In this document: in pieces, positions 35,283 to 44,202 of the stretch
Numbering within the stretch: position 1 is the first letter of the stretch
Layout of the letters: each line of letters opens with the position of its first letter
Assembly: GCF_026000115.1 (NCBI RefSeq)
Contig: NZ_AP026867.1
Coordinates: 4,824,001 to 4,888,000, forward strand
DNA from: Aureispira anguillae
GTDB taxonomy: Bacteria; Bacteroidota; Bacteroidia; Chitinophagales; Saprospiraceae
Direction of reading: 5' to 3'
DNA: 64,000 nt
Notes under the pieces: model-generated
Seen by the model: the letters and a program-made list of their open reading frames with translations, nothing else
What the model was told of the DNA's origin: nothing
Database searches by the model: none
Program-made: the position numbers and the translations under genes

Positions 35283-36316
35283 TATAAATAATCTACTTTA
35301 ACCTCTTTCCCTCCATTTTTGATAGAAATCTGTGAGGCTTCCAGCACTTTGATTACATTTATTCCAGAAATATAATCCGAGATAGGTCGGGTGTTATGCA
35401 AAATAGCCGCAATAAAATCAGCAGCCACCCCTGCCAAAGCTTCCTTCATTGGCACTTTGGGAATTTGTATATCCCCTACTCTATAATCTACCAAAACTTT
35501 GCGCTTATCTTCATCACTGCGTTTTTCTGTATAATGATAACTCGTATCGTATATACGAATCTTTTCGGTTGGTTCTGTATCGTCAAAAACAATCATTTTT
35601 CGATCTCCTCCAATCAAAAATTTACGAATCTTAACGGGTGATGTCCACGAACAATTAAAATGAGCAATCATATTACTCTCATAATTCATGGTAAGATAAG
35701 CAATATTTTCAATACCATTATTGGTATGAGAAACCCCAGTAGCTTGTACACTATATGGTTTTTCATCTGTCAAGTAATTGAGAATAGAAATATCGTGTGG
35801 TGCTAAATCCCAAAGTACATTTACATCCGATTGAAAAAGCCCTAAATTAATTCTAGTAGAATCAATATATTGCAGCTGTCCGATCATCCCTGTATCAACC
35901 AGTCTTTTGATTGCCTGCACCGCTCCTGTATACAAGAACGTATGATCAACCATAATTGTTAATCCCTTTTGTTCCGCTAAGTTGATTAAAATTGTTGCTT
36001 CTTTTGCTGTTGACACCATTGGTTTTTCTAACAAAACATGCTTACCTTCATTTAAGGCTTTTAGAGCCAACTCAAAGTGCGTAAATACAGGCGTTGCAAT
36101 CACTACTGCATCAATTTCAGTACTGCAAATAGCTTCATTAGGAGATTGAGTTGTTTGTATGGAAGGGTACATCTTATTGACAAGATCCAATCGTTCTTTA
36201 CGAAAATCTGCAACGTAAATTACTTCTGCATCCGCTTGGGCATTAAAATTTCTCACCATATTAGGTCCCCAATACCCAAATCCGATTACTGCTACTTTTA
36301 CAGTGTTCTTAACCAT
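35282..36316 (-). CDS. Gfo/Idh/MocA family oxidoreductase (WbpB-like)
   Basis: The 344-residue protein has the NAD-binding start [18 protein letters not shown], the middle [20 protein letters not shown] and the signature [18 protein letters not shown] with the catalytic Lys of [18 protein letters not shown] follows. The GFGYWGPN start and the partner acyltransferase directly downstream are typical of UDP-N-acetylglucosamine-uronate 3-dehydrogenases. The ATG at 36316 was chosen over an in-frame TTG at 36343. It is the first gene of the minus-strand glycan cluster. Confidence 0.85.
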   Translation of the reverse strand: MVKNTVKVAVIGFGYWGPNMVRNFNAQADAEVIYVADFRKERLDLVNKMYPSIQTTQSPNEAICSTEIDAVVIATPVFTHFELALKALNEGKHVLLEKPMVSTAKEATILINLAEQKGLTIMVDHTFLYTGAVQAIKRLVDTGMIGQLQYIDSTRINLGLFQSDVNVLWDLAPHDISILNYLTDEKPYSVQATGVSHTNNGIENIAYLTMNYESNMIAHFNCSWTSPVKIRKFLIGGDRKMIVFDDTEPTEKIRIYDTSYHYTEKRSDEDKRKVLVDYRVGDIQIPKVPMKEALAGVAADFIAAILHNTRPISDYISGINVIKVLEASQISIKNGGKEVKVDYL

Positions 36317-36652
36317 TATAATTTTTACGAAGTATTCATTCAACGTGAACTAAAGCAATGATTCACGACTAAACTTATAAATTAACTAGATTAACCCAAT
36401 AAAAGTATATTTTTCTACTGATTAGGCTTGATCAGGTAAAAATAGAACCTTTTCTGTATTTATTGACAAATCCTCTCTAAAATTAAAGTCATATTTTGTA
36501 GCAAAAAAAATTATTGATCGGCTTAGGACAAAACAAAACGCTCTTTAGCCTTTTTGTCCCTCGCAAAATAATCAAGGAATCTTTTAATTGATTTAGGTAG
36601 ATTGGAACGCTTATTTCGTCTGAAATAAGGCAATACTTATAGAACAAAGAAT

Positions 36653-36683
36653 TTTGAATTGAACTATAATTAGCCTAATTTTG
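36653..36683 (+). promoter_or_regulatory. Orphan Bacteroidota-type promoter
   Basis: TTTG at 36653-36656, a 19-nt spacer and TAATTTTG at 36676-36683 fit the consensus exactly. The next large gene begins 437 bases later, so the transcript has a long leader or encodes something small. Confidence 0.6.
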
Positions 36684-36722
36684 TACTTTATATAAAGTAT
36701 TTTCGTACCGATAAAAAAGTTG

Positions 36723-36839
36723 ATGAAAGGCACTAAAAAAGAAATTTATACGAACAATCCTAGTCTAGCTAATCACATAGAATATTTAACTTATAGCACA
36801 ACGTGGATATTCGATGTTCGGTCGCTACTGGACTCGTAA
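36723..36839 (+). CDS. Possible 38-residue protein or gene remnant
   Basis: The ORF starts about 40 bases after the orphan promoter and reads MKGTKKEIYTNPSLANHIEY then ends ...FDVRSLLDS. Its last third runs into the GC-richer repeat-like stretch, so it may be the beginning of a gene cut by a repeat insertion. I recognise no family. Coding status is uncertain. Confidence 0.3.
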   Translation: MKGTKKEIYTNNPSLANHIEYLTYSTTWIFDVRSLLDS

Positions 36840-36917
36840 GCCAGTAAACTGAATGCAGTCATGAGAATAGTTTGTGGTCATGCGTCTGTGAGGTCTCTAA
36901 GCACAAAAAACTATTCA
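36797..36917. repeat. GC-richer hairpin-forming stretch
   Basis: GAATAGTTT (36865-36873) pairs with AAACTATTC (36908-36916), and ACTGGACTCG/CCAGT forms a small stem at about 36828-36845. The composition stands out from the AT-rich flanks. No second copy is seen in the window. Confidence 0.35.
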
Positions 36918-37119
36918 CCAAAAGTCTTTCCCTTCACCCAAACAACTATCCCCTCTTATTATCAACCCAAAGCAATTTTTTGCCAATGCTTATACCAATA
37001 CAACAAATGACCTAACGTAAAAAAATCAAATAGATGAAACGATTGCTTTCTATTCATCATAAAAGATAAATCAACCATCATACATATATACACTAACCAA
37101 CAAAATTATAACACAAATT

Positions 37120-38940
37120 ATGAAAAGTATTTCCACCCTAATTGTACTCTTTATGGCTACACAACTTTTAGTTGCTCAAAAAAAGTCTATGCAACAATTT
37201 ATTGCTAAAGATAAGGCTGCTTTTATTCTCAACTTATCTCCATACAAAACCTACAACAAATTAGATACTGCCACCACCAACAAGTACAATATTAGCGAAA
37301 TGCTTGCTCCTATGTTGCTCAAAATGGCAGGCGGGGATGCATCTGAGAGCAATTTACAACAAATACAAGAGGACTTAGAGGACACTCAAAAGATAGGATT
37401 AAACATCCAAAAAGATGTTTACATTTGGGCACAGCGACCTGAAAACCCTACGGATGAAATCTATGAAAACGATCCTAATGTTCTATTTGCCAATATTGTT
37501 GTTCCTATTACAGATGGTGCCAAATTTAGAACGTTCTTAGACAATCTATTTGGAAAGGAAAAAACCAAAGTGATGATTCCTACTGGAAATGCATTGAGCA
37601 TGCTCCACAATAAGTTGTTACTAAACTGGAGTAAAGAGCGTTTAATTATTGCTTTTTCTACTAGTGAACAAAGCTTTTTTGAAGAAACAGAAGAGTATGA
37701 AGCACGTACCAAACGCATGTTATTGGAACATGCCAAAGCGTTGGGGAGCCTTGAAGCAAGTAATTCTATAGCCCAAGATTCTGATTACCAAAAACACTTG
37801 AATAAAGATGCTGATTTTGACGTTTGGATGGATTATGCCAACATTATGCCTCCATTAGATCAATTGCCAATGCAAGCAAGAGACTTAATGGGATCTTTGT
37901 TTGAGTTTGTTGGCGGAATGAAATTGGGGGGCAATGGATTTATCAAAAATGGAGAAGCTGAGTTTTTGACCAAAGTTTATGCAAACGAAGCAATGGCTCG
38001 TGTTTTATCAAAATCTTATAATGTAAAAGTTAACAAAGATTTCTTCAAATATTTAGACAATTCCAACCTAATGGGGATGTATAGTTTTGCTATGAATCCA
38101 AAAGGTTTCATGGATGCTTATAGCTCGGAATTATACACCATTTTGAAAGAAAGTAGAGAGGGTACCTTAATCACTAATTTGTTGGATATTATTGACATTT
38201 TTATTGATGAGGATGAAATCTATACCTTATTCAAAGGTGATCTATTATTGGCTTTAACGGATGTAAAAGTGATTGATCGAAAATCTTCGGATTTTGAGTA
38301 CAACGAAGAAACAGATAAATGGGAAGAAATCACTACAACTGAAAAAGACGTTATTCCTATGGCAACAATGATGTTATCTTATGGCAATAAGGAAAACATT
38401 ATGAAATTTATTGACTTAGGTGCCAATGCAGGGCTTCTTTCTAAAAGAGCAGATGGTGTTTGGGCTATTGGCGGCGTAAAAGAAGAGCTTGGTTTTGATG
38501 TTTTTGTGGTGGTTCACAATGGCATTTTGATGTTTACAAACGACGAGAACATCACTAAAAACCTAAATGGTATCGCCAAAAACAAACAGCTTTCTGGCAA
38601 AACCGTGAAAGAAATTACCAGCTATGTTCAATATGGTTTTATGGATGCGGACAAAATGGTTCAAACTGCCAAAAAAACATTTGAACAAATGGACCAAAAA
38701 GTACCTAGAGAGTTGGCTCATATCGAAAAGACATTCAAACGTCTTGAATTTAAAACCTTTGCTCCTCAGGGTAACGAAATGAAATCAGATTTTCGTTTGC
38801 AACTAAAAGATCCCAATGCAAACGTACTTCAGACAATGGTTGATGGTATCCTAAAAATTGCCAAACAAGAAATGGGACGCAAGCACCAGATGGAAGACCA
38901 AGAGATTGAAGAGGAGGAAGAAGGGACTAAAAAACTATAG
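37120..38940 (+). CDS. Secreted protein of unknown function (DUF4836-like)
   Basis: The 606-residue protein has a signal peptide (about 1-19, ending LLVAQKK). The remainder contains repeated segments typical of large periplasmic Bacteroidota proteins that evaluate mean values over residue blocks: FILNLSPYKTYNKL, VFVVVHNGILMFTNDE and YNVKVNKDFFKYLDNSNLMGMYSFAMNPKGFM, similar to DUF4836 proteins. Several ADFDVW and FIDIFIDEDE acidic patches occur, and the C-terminus is Glu-rich (EDQEIEEEEEG). No catalytic motif is visible. It is a single gene with its own terminator. The family assignment is tentative. Confidence 0.65.
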   Translation: MKSISTLIVLFMATQLLVAQKKSMQQFIAKDKAAFILNLSPYKTYNKLDTATTNKYNISEMLAPMLLKMAGGDASESNLQQIQEDLEDTQKIGLNIQKDVYIWAQRPENPTDEIYENDPNVLFANIVVPITDGAKFRTFLDNLFGKEKTKVMIPTGNALSMLHNKLLLNWSKERLIIAFSTSEQSFFEETEEYEARTKRMLLEHAKALGSLEASNSIAQDSDYQKHLNKDADFDVWMDYANIMPPLDQLPMQARDLMGSLFEFVGGMKLGGNGFIKNGEAEFLTKVYANEAMARVLSKSYNVKVNKDFFKYLDNSNLMGMYSFAMNPKGFMDAYSSELYTILKESREGTLITNLLDIIDIFIDEDEIYTLFKGDLLLALTDVKVIDRKSSDFEYNEETDKWEEITTTEKDVIPMATMMLSYGNKENIMKFIDLGANAGLLSKRADGVWAIGGVKEELGFDVFVVVHNGILMFTNDENITKNLNGIAKNKQLSGKTVKEITSYVQYGFMDADKMVQTAKKTFEQMDQKVPRELAHIEKTFKRLEFKTFAPQGNEMKSDFRLQLKDPNANVLQTMVDGILKIAKQEMGRKHQMEDQEIEEEEEGTKKL

Positions 38941-39402
38941 TCCTATCAATAAATCGCTAATGGGTCATTTCCTATTTTCAAGTTAAGTTACCAATAAAGG
39001 TACTTCGATAGCTCGAAAATGGGGAATGACCTATTTTTTTAGTGCTTTAACAAAATCACAACGAAACAATTCTACAAATAATCGTATTATAGCAGCATAC
39101 TTTGTAAGTTTATTGGATATTAAAATTTGTAACGTTTTTTCTATTGATATTTCGCTAATTTAACTACGTTGCTTCTTACGAGTTTTTAGTTCGCTATGCT
39201 CATTAGGTAGTTAACAAAAACATAAAAAAGCAGCTTGTATTAATTTATTGCATGAGCCTTGCTACTCACTCTGTTTGTGAGATTGTAAGCTCTGCCTGGG
39301 TTTCTAGCGGAGTACTGTTCTATAAAATTGACTAAATAATCGTTAGTCTTGCTACTATCAAACAGAGGCATGGAACTAACCAAGAGAGTAAAGTAATCAT
39401 AA
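38941..39402. other. Intergenic region, 462 bases
   Basis: Contains the terminator above and a short repeat-like patch at 39156-39215 (TTAACTACGTTGCT ... GTTCGCTATGCTCATTAGG) similar to 34527-34566. Otherwise nothing. Confidence 0.55.
38961..39040 (+). terminator. Terminator after the DUF4836-like gene
   Basis: GGGTCATTTCCTATTTTC pairs with GAAAATGGGGAATGACC, with several mismatches and a 33-nt loop, followed by seven T. Confidence 0.65.
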
Positions 39403-40329
39403 ATGAGTATCTTAAAAGAGTTTGATGTTCGCCAAACAGGAAATTTAGAGTTGTTGGCAAAACAAGTAGTAGAGGGTTTTATTATTGGATTGCACAAAAG
39501 TCCTTTTCATGGTTTTTCGGTAGAATTTGCTGAACATAGAATCTACAACCCTGGTGATTCCATCAAAAATATTGACTGGAAAGTCTTTGCTCGAACCGAT
39601 CGTTTGTACACCAAACAATACGAAGAAGAAACCAACCTACGTTGTCAAATTGTCATCGACACCTCTTCTTCCATGTATTTTCCTGAAGCTCCCCAAAAAG
39701 GTACTCCTTATGTCAACAAATTAGCATTTAGCACGCTAGCTGCTGCTACCTTGATGAATTTGCTCAAAAAACAACGGGATGCCTTTGGCTTAAGTACATT
39801 TGCAGATGATTTGGACAAACATACTAAAGCTAAATCAAGTACCCGTCATTACAATTTGATTATGGCGCATCTAGATCAATTGCTAGATAATCCTACTCGA
39901 AATAATACAACCTCTATTGCTAAATCATTACACAAAATTGCAGAAGCTACCCACAAACGTTCTTTGGTCGTCATATTTAGCGATATGTTTGAACAAACGG
40001 ATAAAAGTGAACAACTGTTCTCTGCTTTACAGCATCTAAAATACAACAAGCATGAAGTTATTCTATTTCATGTGGTGGACAAACGTTATGAACTCGATTT
40101 TGAGTTTGAAAACCGTCCTTATGTATTTATTGATATAGAAACAGGTGAAAAAGTCCGTGTTCAGTCCAATCAAGTCAAGGATTTTTATATTGATCAAGTC
40201 CAAAAATATAAGAAAAAGCTTCAGATCAAATGCTTGCAATACAAAATAGATTTTGTTGAAGCAGACATTAACGAAGGGTTTAGACAAGTGCTTCTCCCTT
40301 ACTTAGTTAAACGCCATAAAATGATGTAA
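39403..40329 (+). CDS. DUF58 domain protein
   Basis: The 308-residue protein belongs to the DUF58 family. The signature VEFAEHRIYNPGDSIKNIDWKVFARTDRLYTKQYEEETNL is near the start. A von Willebrand A-like fold follows with a MIDAS-type DTSSSM at about 86-91 and SLVVIFSDMFE later. DUF58 proteins normally work with a MoxR-type AAA ATPase, and often BatA-type proteins, at the inner membrane. No such partner is adjacent here, so this copy is separate from its usual operon or has a distant partner. No signal peptide or membrane helix. Confidence 0.88.
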   Translation: MSILKEFDVRQTGNLELLAKQVVEGFIIGLHKSPFHGFSVEFAEHRIYNPGDSIKNIDWKVFARTDRLYTKQYEEETNLRCQIVIDTSSSMYFPEAPQKGTPYVNKLAFSTLAAATLMNLLKKQRDAFGLSTFADDLDKHTKAKSSTRHYNLIMAHLDQLLDNPTRNNTTSIAKSLHKIAEATHKRSLVVIFSDMFEQTDKSEQLFSALQHLKYNKHEVILFHVVDKRYELDFEFENRPYVFIDIETGEKVRVQSNQVKDFYIDQVQKYKKKLQIKCLQYKIDFVEADINEGFRQVLLPYLVKRHKMM

Positions 40330-40401
40330 GAAACTAATTGGCAATCGTATATTGGAAGAATAAATGCGAACTAGAGAGCGTATCAGTCCTTATTTTTAGA
40401 T

Positions 40402-41010
40402 ATGTATATACCATCCAAATTCAAACTAGAAGACGAAGCTCAAATAAGAGCCTATATCCGTCAATATCCTTTTGCTACCTTAATTACTTCATCCAATAAC
40501 CATCCTATTGCTACTCACCTTCCGTTTATATTGGAACAGGAAGGAGATCAATGGTATTTGCTAGGGCATATGGCCAAAGCAAATCCTCAGTGGCAGTTAT
40601 TAGAAGAAACTCAGCCGCTTGTTATTTTTCAAGAACCCCATGCTTACATTTCACCTAGTTTTTATGAAAAGGAGGAAAATGTACCTACTTGGAATTATAT
40701 TGCTGTTCATGTATATGGTCAAGCAGAACTATTACCAACAAATAACCAAGCTATTGCCGTTTTAGAAAAAACAATCGAAGTATTCGAAAAAGATTTCCAA
40801 GTCCAATGGAAAAAATTAGACGATGCTTATAAAAAACGATTGTTGAAAGGAATGGTTGCCTTTCGAATTGAGATAAAAACCTTAGAGGGCAAAGAAAAAC
40901 TCAGCCAGAACAAAACGGAACAAGAACGGCAAACTATTTCAGATGGTTTATTGCAATCTAATGATAGTTCGGCACAACAGTTGGGGGAAATTATGAAAAA
41001 CAAATTATAA
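40402..41010 (+). CDS. FMN-binding negative transcriptional regulator (PaiB-like)
   Basis: This 202-residue protein matches PaiB: MYIPSKFKLEDEAQIRAYIRQYPFATLIT start, THLPFILEQEG, LGHMAKANPQW and ISPSFYEKEENVPTWNYIAVHVYG. The FMN-binding split-barrel fold is expected. In Bacillus PaiB affects sporulation and protease genes, but a regulatory role in Bacteroidota is not shown. It lies 72 bases downstream of DUF58. Confidence 0.88.
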   Translation: MYIPSKFKLEDEAQIRAYIRQYPFATLITSSNNHPIATHLPFILEQEGDQWYLLGHMAKANPQWQLLEETQPLVIFQEPHAYISPSFYEKEENVPTWNYIAVHVYGQAELLPTNNQAIAVLEKTIEVFEKDFQVQWKKLDDAYKKRLLKGMVAFRIEIKTLEGKEKLSQNKTEQERQTISDGLLQSNDSSAQQLGEIMKNKL

Positions 41011-41082
41011 ATTAAGGATTGTAAATTATATGCAATAGATTTTTTATTCTATTCATCATTTAGAATTCATAATCATAAATAA

Positions 41083-43089
41083 ATGAAGCAATTTATAATA
41101 GGATTCGTCGCTATTTTTATAGTCAACATTACAGCTTGTACTTATACAGAACGCATCAAAGATGGTAAAACCGCTTATGCTCGCAAACAGTTTCAGGTTG
41201 CTATTCCAATGCTAAAAGAAGAATTTGACAAAGCCAAGGATATACAAGTAAAAGGCGAAACAGCTTATATGCTTGGAGAGTCTTATCGACGGACCCATCA
41301 AACGCAAGCAGCAGCAGATTGGTACAAAAGAGCCCAAACGCAACGCTATGGAAAAGATACTGACCTTAAGCATGCTCGTATGTTGCAACAACTACAAGAT
41401 TATGACGAAGCTCGGCGTGCTTTTCAAAATGCAGGTCGTTATGCTGGTGATGTTAGACTTTATCAAGAAGAAATGATTGCTTGCCAAAAAGCCAAGCAAT
41501 GGTTGGCAGATTCAGACAAAAATCTCTATCAGGTTCAATCCTTAGCCACCAATAATGAAGCAACTGATTTTAGCCCTGTTCTTTATGAAGCCCATCAATT
41601 ATTGATTACTTCTGATCGTGCACAAAGTGAAGGTAAAGAAAACTATAAATGGACTGGAGAGAAATTTTTTGACCTTTATCTTTTAGATACAAAAGCTGAA
41701 ACCGTAGAACGTTTTGAAGCTCCCTTCAACCAATCTTTTCATCAAGGGGCTTTGTGTTTTAGTGCCGATAAAAATATGGTGTTTTTTACACAGTGTGGCA
41801 GTGAAGAAAAAATTGCTGTAGATTATTGCCAAATCATGTTTAGTAGAAAAAACAGCAGTGGTTGGTCTGCTCCCCAAGCTATTGATCTGGGTGACAATGC
41901 CAATAACTACATTCACCCTACCCTTTCTGACGATGGAAAAATGCTTGTCTTTGCCTGTAACAAGGCAGAAGGATTTGGCGGCTATGATTTATATTATTCC
42001 ATCAAAATAGGTGATGACGATGAAGCAAAATGGTCTGAACCTCTAAATATGGGCAACAAAATCAATTCCGATGGCAATGAGGTCTTTCCCTTTCTGAACA
42101 ACGATACCCTCTACTTTTCTTCTGATGGTCATATTGGTATGGGAGGCTTAGATATTTTTAAAGTAACAAAAGCTGCCCATAAGTGGCAAAATCCTATCAA
42201 TTTAGAAGCTCCTATCAATTCTGGTGGAGATGATTTTGGTTTTATTATTGATTTTTTAAATCCCTTGGCTCCTGATATGGTTCAACAAGGTTATTTTAGT
42301 TCCAACAGAATAGGAGGAAAAGGAAGTGATGATATTTACCAATTTCAGCAACAACTTCCTCCTCCAGCGGATACCCCTGCCCTAGTTGATAGCCCAACAA
42401 TCCTTTTGGCTATTAATCTGAATGGTTTGGTAAAGGAAAAGGTATTCAAAGAAAAGGGAAATCCCAACAGTGGTGTTGCTTCTTATGCTAATTTGATGGG
42501 TGCCTCTATTCAAGTTAACACCTTAGATACGGCTTTTACCGTTGGCTCAGATGTTGATGGGACGTTTTATCTTCAATTAGATACCGCAACCGATTATTCA
42601 TTCAAAGCTACTAAACCTGGCTATTTTACGCAACTCATCACCCTTACAACCAAAGGTATTGTACTCAATGAAGCTCATCCAGACACTACTTTAAGTGTAG
42701 AACTAATTATGGAGAAAATATTTACCAATCAAGAAATTGTGTTGGAGAACATATACTATGACTTGGATAAGCACTTTATTCGAGAAGATGCCAAACCTAC
42801 TTTAAATGCTTTGGTTACAATCTTAAAACGTAATCCTACGATAAACATTCAACTTTCATCTCATACAGATTGTCAAGGAAAAACAAGTTATAACGAAAAA
42901 TTATCTCAACGACGAGCCGATGCCGCTGTTCAATACCTTATCCAAAATGGTATTAATCCAGATCGATTAACGTCCAAAGGTTATGGCGAAAGTTCTCTTG
43001 CTATTAATTGTAAATGTTCTGACTGCTCTGATGAGGAACATCAACAAAACCGTCGAACAACATTTTTGGTATTGGATGAAAAAGAATAA
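41083..43089 (+). CDS. PorE-like lipoprotein: TPR, PD40 propeller, CRD-like and OmpA domains
   Basis: The 668 residues give the domain order of the T9SS accessory PorE. A lipobox NITAC places the lipidated Cys at 19. TPR-like helices follow at about 25-150 (AIPMLKEEFDKAKD, AADWYKRAQTQRYG). A PD40/WD40-like propeller lies at about 170-420 (HPTLSDDGKMLVFACNKAEGFGGYDLYYS, GNEVFPFLNNDTLYFSSDGHIGMGGLDIF). A carboxypeptidase regulatory-like region lies at about 425-535, and an OmpA-type peptidoglycan-binding domain at about 545-668 (IQLSSHTDCQGKTSYNEKLSQRRADAAVQYL). PorE is thought to anchor the T9SS to the cell wall. Many paralogues share this layout, so this may be a relative and not PorE itself. 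Confidence 0.8.
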   Translation: MKQFIIGFVAIFIVNITACTYTERIKDGKTAYARKQFQVAIPMLKEEFDKAKDIQVKGETAYMLGESYRRTHQTQAAADWYKRAQTQRYGKDTDLKHARMLQQLQDYDEARRAFQNAGRYAGDVRLYQEEMIACQKAKQWLADSDKNLYQVQSLATNNEATDFSPVLYEAHQLLITSDRAQSEGKENYKWTGEKFFDLYLLDTKAETVERFEAPFNQSFHQGALCFSADKNMVFFTQCGSEEKIAVDYCQIMFSRKNSSGWSAPQAIDLGDNANNYIHPTLSDDGKMLVFACNKAEGFGGYDLYYSIKIGDDDEAKWSEPLNMGNKINSDGNEVFPFLNNDTLYFSSDGHIGMGGLDIFKVTKAAHKWQNPINLEAPINSGGDDFGFIIDFLNPLAPDMVQQGYFSSNRIGGKGSDDIYQFQQQLPPPADTPALVDSPTILLAINLNGLVKEKVFKEKGNPNSGVASYANLMGASIQVNTLDTAFTVGSDVDGTFYLQLDTATDYSFKATKPGYFTQLITLTTKGIVLNEAHPDTTLSVELIMEKIFTNQEIVLENIYYDLDKHFIREDAKPTLNALVTILKRNPTINIQLSSHTDCQGKTSYNEKLSQRRADAAVQYLIQNGINPDRLTSKGYGESSLAINCKCSDCSDEEHQQNRRTTFLVLDEKE

Positions 43090-43120
43090 ATAAAATACCC
43101 CCTCCCTTCTTGTACCAATC

Positions 43121-43169
43121 TAATGTCCATTTTTAAATTTATTCATTATAAATTTAAAAATGGACATTA
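43121..43169. repeat. Perfect 21-bp hairpin
   Basis: A 21-base arm (43121-43141) pairs perfectly with 43149-43169, leaving a 7-nt loop. No T run follows, so it is not an ordinary terminator, although it lies 31 bases after the PorE-like gene. Confidence 0.65.
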
Positions 43170-43213
43170 ATCGTTTGGCTCCATTGGCACTTTTTATCAA
43201 AAACACAAAAAAA

Positions 43214-43300
43214 CACTACGTATTAAACTGATTATCAACAAGATAAATAAAAATAAGCAACAAACACAACTTATTGACAATCAATCGAATACAGTTTAAC
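43214..43300. repeat. Palindromic intergenic repeat, copy D
   Basis: TTAAACTG (43223-43230) pairs with CAGTTTAA (43292-43299), and TGATTATCAA (43230-43239) with TTGACAATCA (43274-43283, one mismatch). The left arm shares ATTAAACTG.TTATCAA with copy C. Confidence 0.45.
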
Positions 43301-43518
43301 CACAAAGAAATAAAGCCTAATCAGCACTTTTTTTTCACCAATTCTGTCTTAGTCTCTAAATTTATATCCTTTATATTTCAGTTATTACAGATTAGTTTTT
43401 AGCTTTAGTAAGCTGTAAAATTTACAACTATTTATTAAACTAAGAACTTTACATAACAAAATACAGCTGCCTGATGCTCAAAAATTGTATTGTTCAGGAC
43501 AAGTACTAAAGGGCAAAA

Positions 43519-43872
43519 ATGAACAATATAGACGTATATGGTTTTGAAATAAAACGCAATAACAAAGTGATCTGCCGTGCAGGACTGGAAGGAAATGCTG
43601 TTATTACATGTATTGCAGATGTTATCCGAAGATCGGGAAGCAAGGAACAAGAATTGCATTTTAATGTTACAGGCTTAGATTCTAAAACTAGAGAGCACCT
43701 AAGGTGGAACCAAGAAACATTACGATTAGGAGACAAAATTACAATAGAAGTAATATCTAGCCCTTTTGATCCCCCTATAGAAATTTGTCCTCCTGAATCT
43801 GAAGCATCAATTATAGAACAAAAAATAAAAGCTTACAATAGGTTAAAAGAGGAACTTAGGGACTATCTTTAA
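43519..43872 (+). CDS. Hypothetical protein (117 residues)
   Basis: I do not recognise this protein. It begins with alternating beta-type segments (MNNIDVYGFEIKRNNKVICRAGLEGNAVITCIADVI), then a strand-rich middle with LGDKITIEVISS, and ends in a helix (EASIIEQKIKAYNRLKEELRDYL). Three cysteines occur, but there is no signal peptide or membrane helix. It is a single gene in a long spacer. Confidence 0.6.
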   Translation: MNNIDVYGFEIKRNNKVICRAGLEGNAVITCIADVIRRSGSKEQELHFNVTGLDSKTREHLRWNQETLRLGDKITIEVISSPFDPPIEICPPESEASIIEQKIKAYNRLKEELRDYL

Positions 43873-44202
43873 ACACTATCCGTTATCAATTTTATTCTGA
43901 GAACAATCAACAAAAAATAAATTTCATTTAACATAGAAGTTGTTTAATTATAGAAAACTCACGATCAAAACACCCTATTTTTAGACAATTTCGTAAAAAA
44001 ACAAAACAGAGTTACCAGACATCATTGCAATTATTTTTACAATAAATTTTTTATCTGTCTAAAAACACCTCTATCCTATCGCCAAAACAGATAAATAATT
44101 CATTCATCTAATGTTTTATTCCATCATTAGTAGTTGTACTACATATTGTCAATATGTCCATCAGACAAATCCTCTATTCGAACGACCTAAAAAATACTAC
44201 AA
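43873..44202. other. Intergenic region, 330 bases
   Basis: AT-rich leader to the GCS2-CBS gene. I see no promoter of the usual type and no repeat. Confidence 0.6.

Larger units (their letters stand above)
36317..37119. other. Long intergenic region, 803 bases
   Basis: Between divergent genes. It contains a good promoter (36653-36683) far from any annotated gene, a 38-residue ORF, and a GC-richer hairpin-forming stretch (about 36797-36917). The rest is AT-rich without signal. Confidence 0.6.
43090..43518. other. Intergenic region, 429 bases
   Basis: Holds the perfect hairpin (43121-43169) and palindromic repeat copy D (43214-43300). Nothing else is recognised. Confidence 0.6.

Noticed and set aside
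36797-36917. Possible tRNA-like fold in the GC-richer stretch
   Set aside because: No T-loop consensus, acceptor stem or anticodon arm could be assembled.
39240-39497. 85-codon minus-strand ORF overlapping the DUF58 start
   Set aside because: It overlaps a well-supported gene on the other strand and has no family signal.
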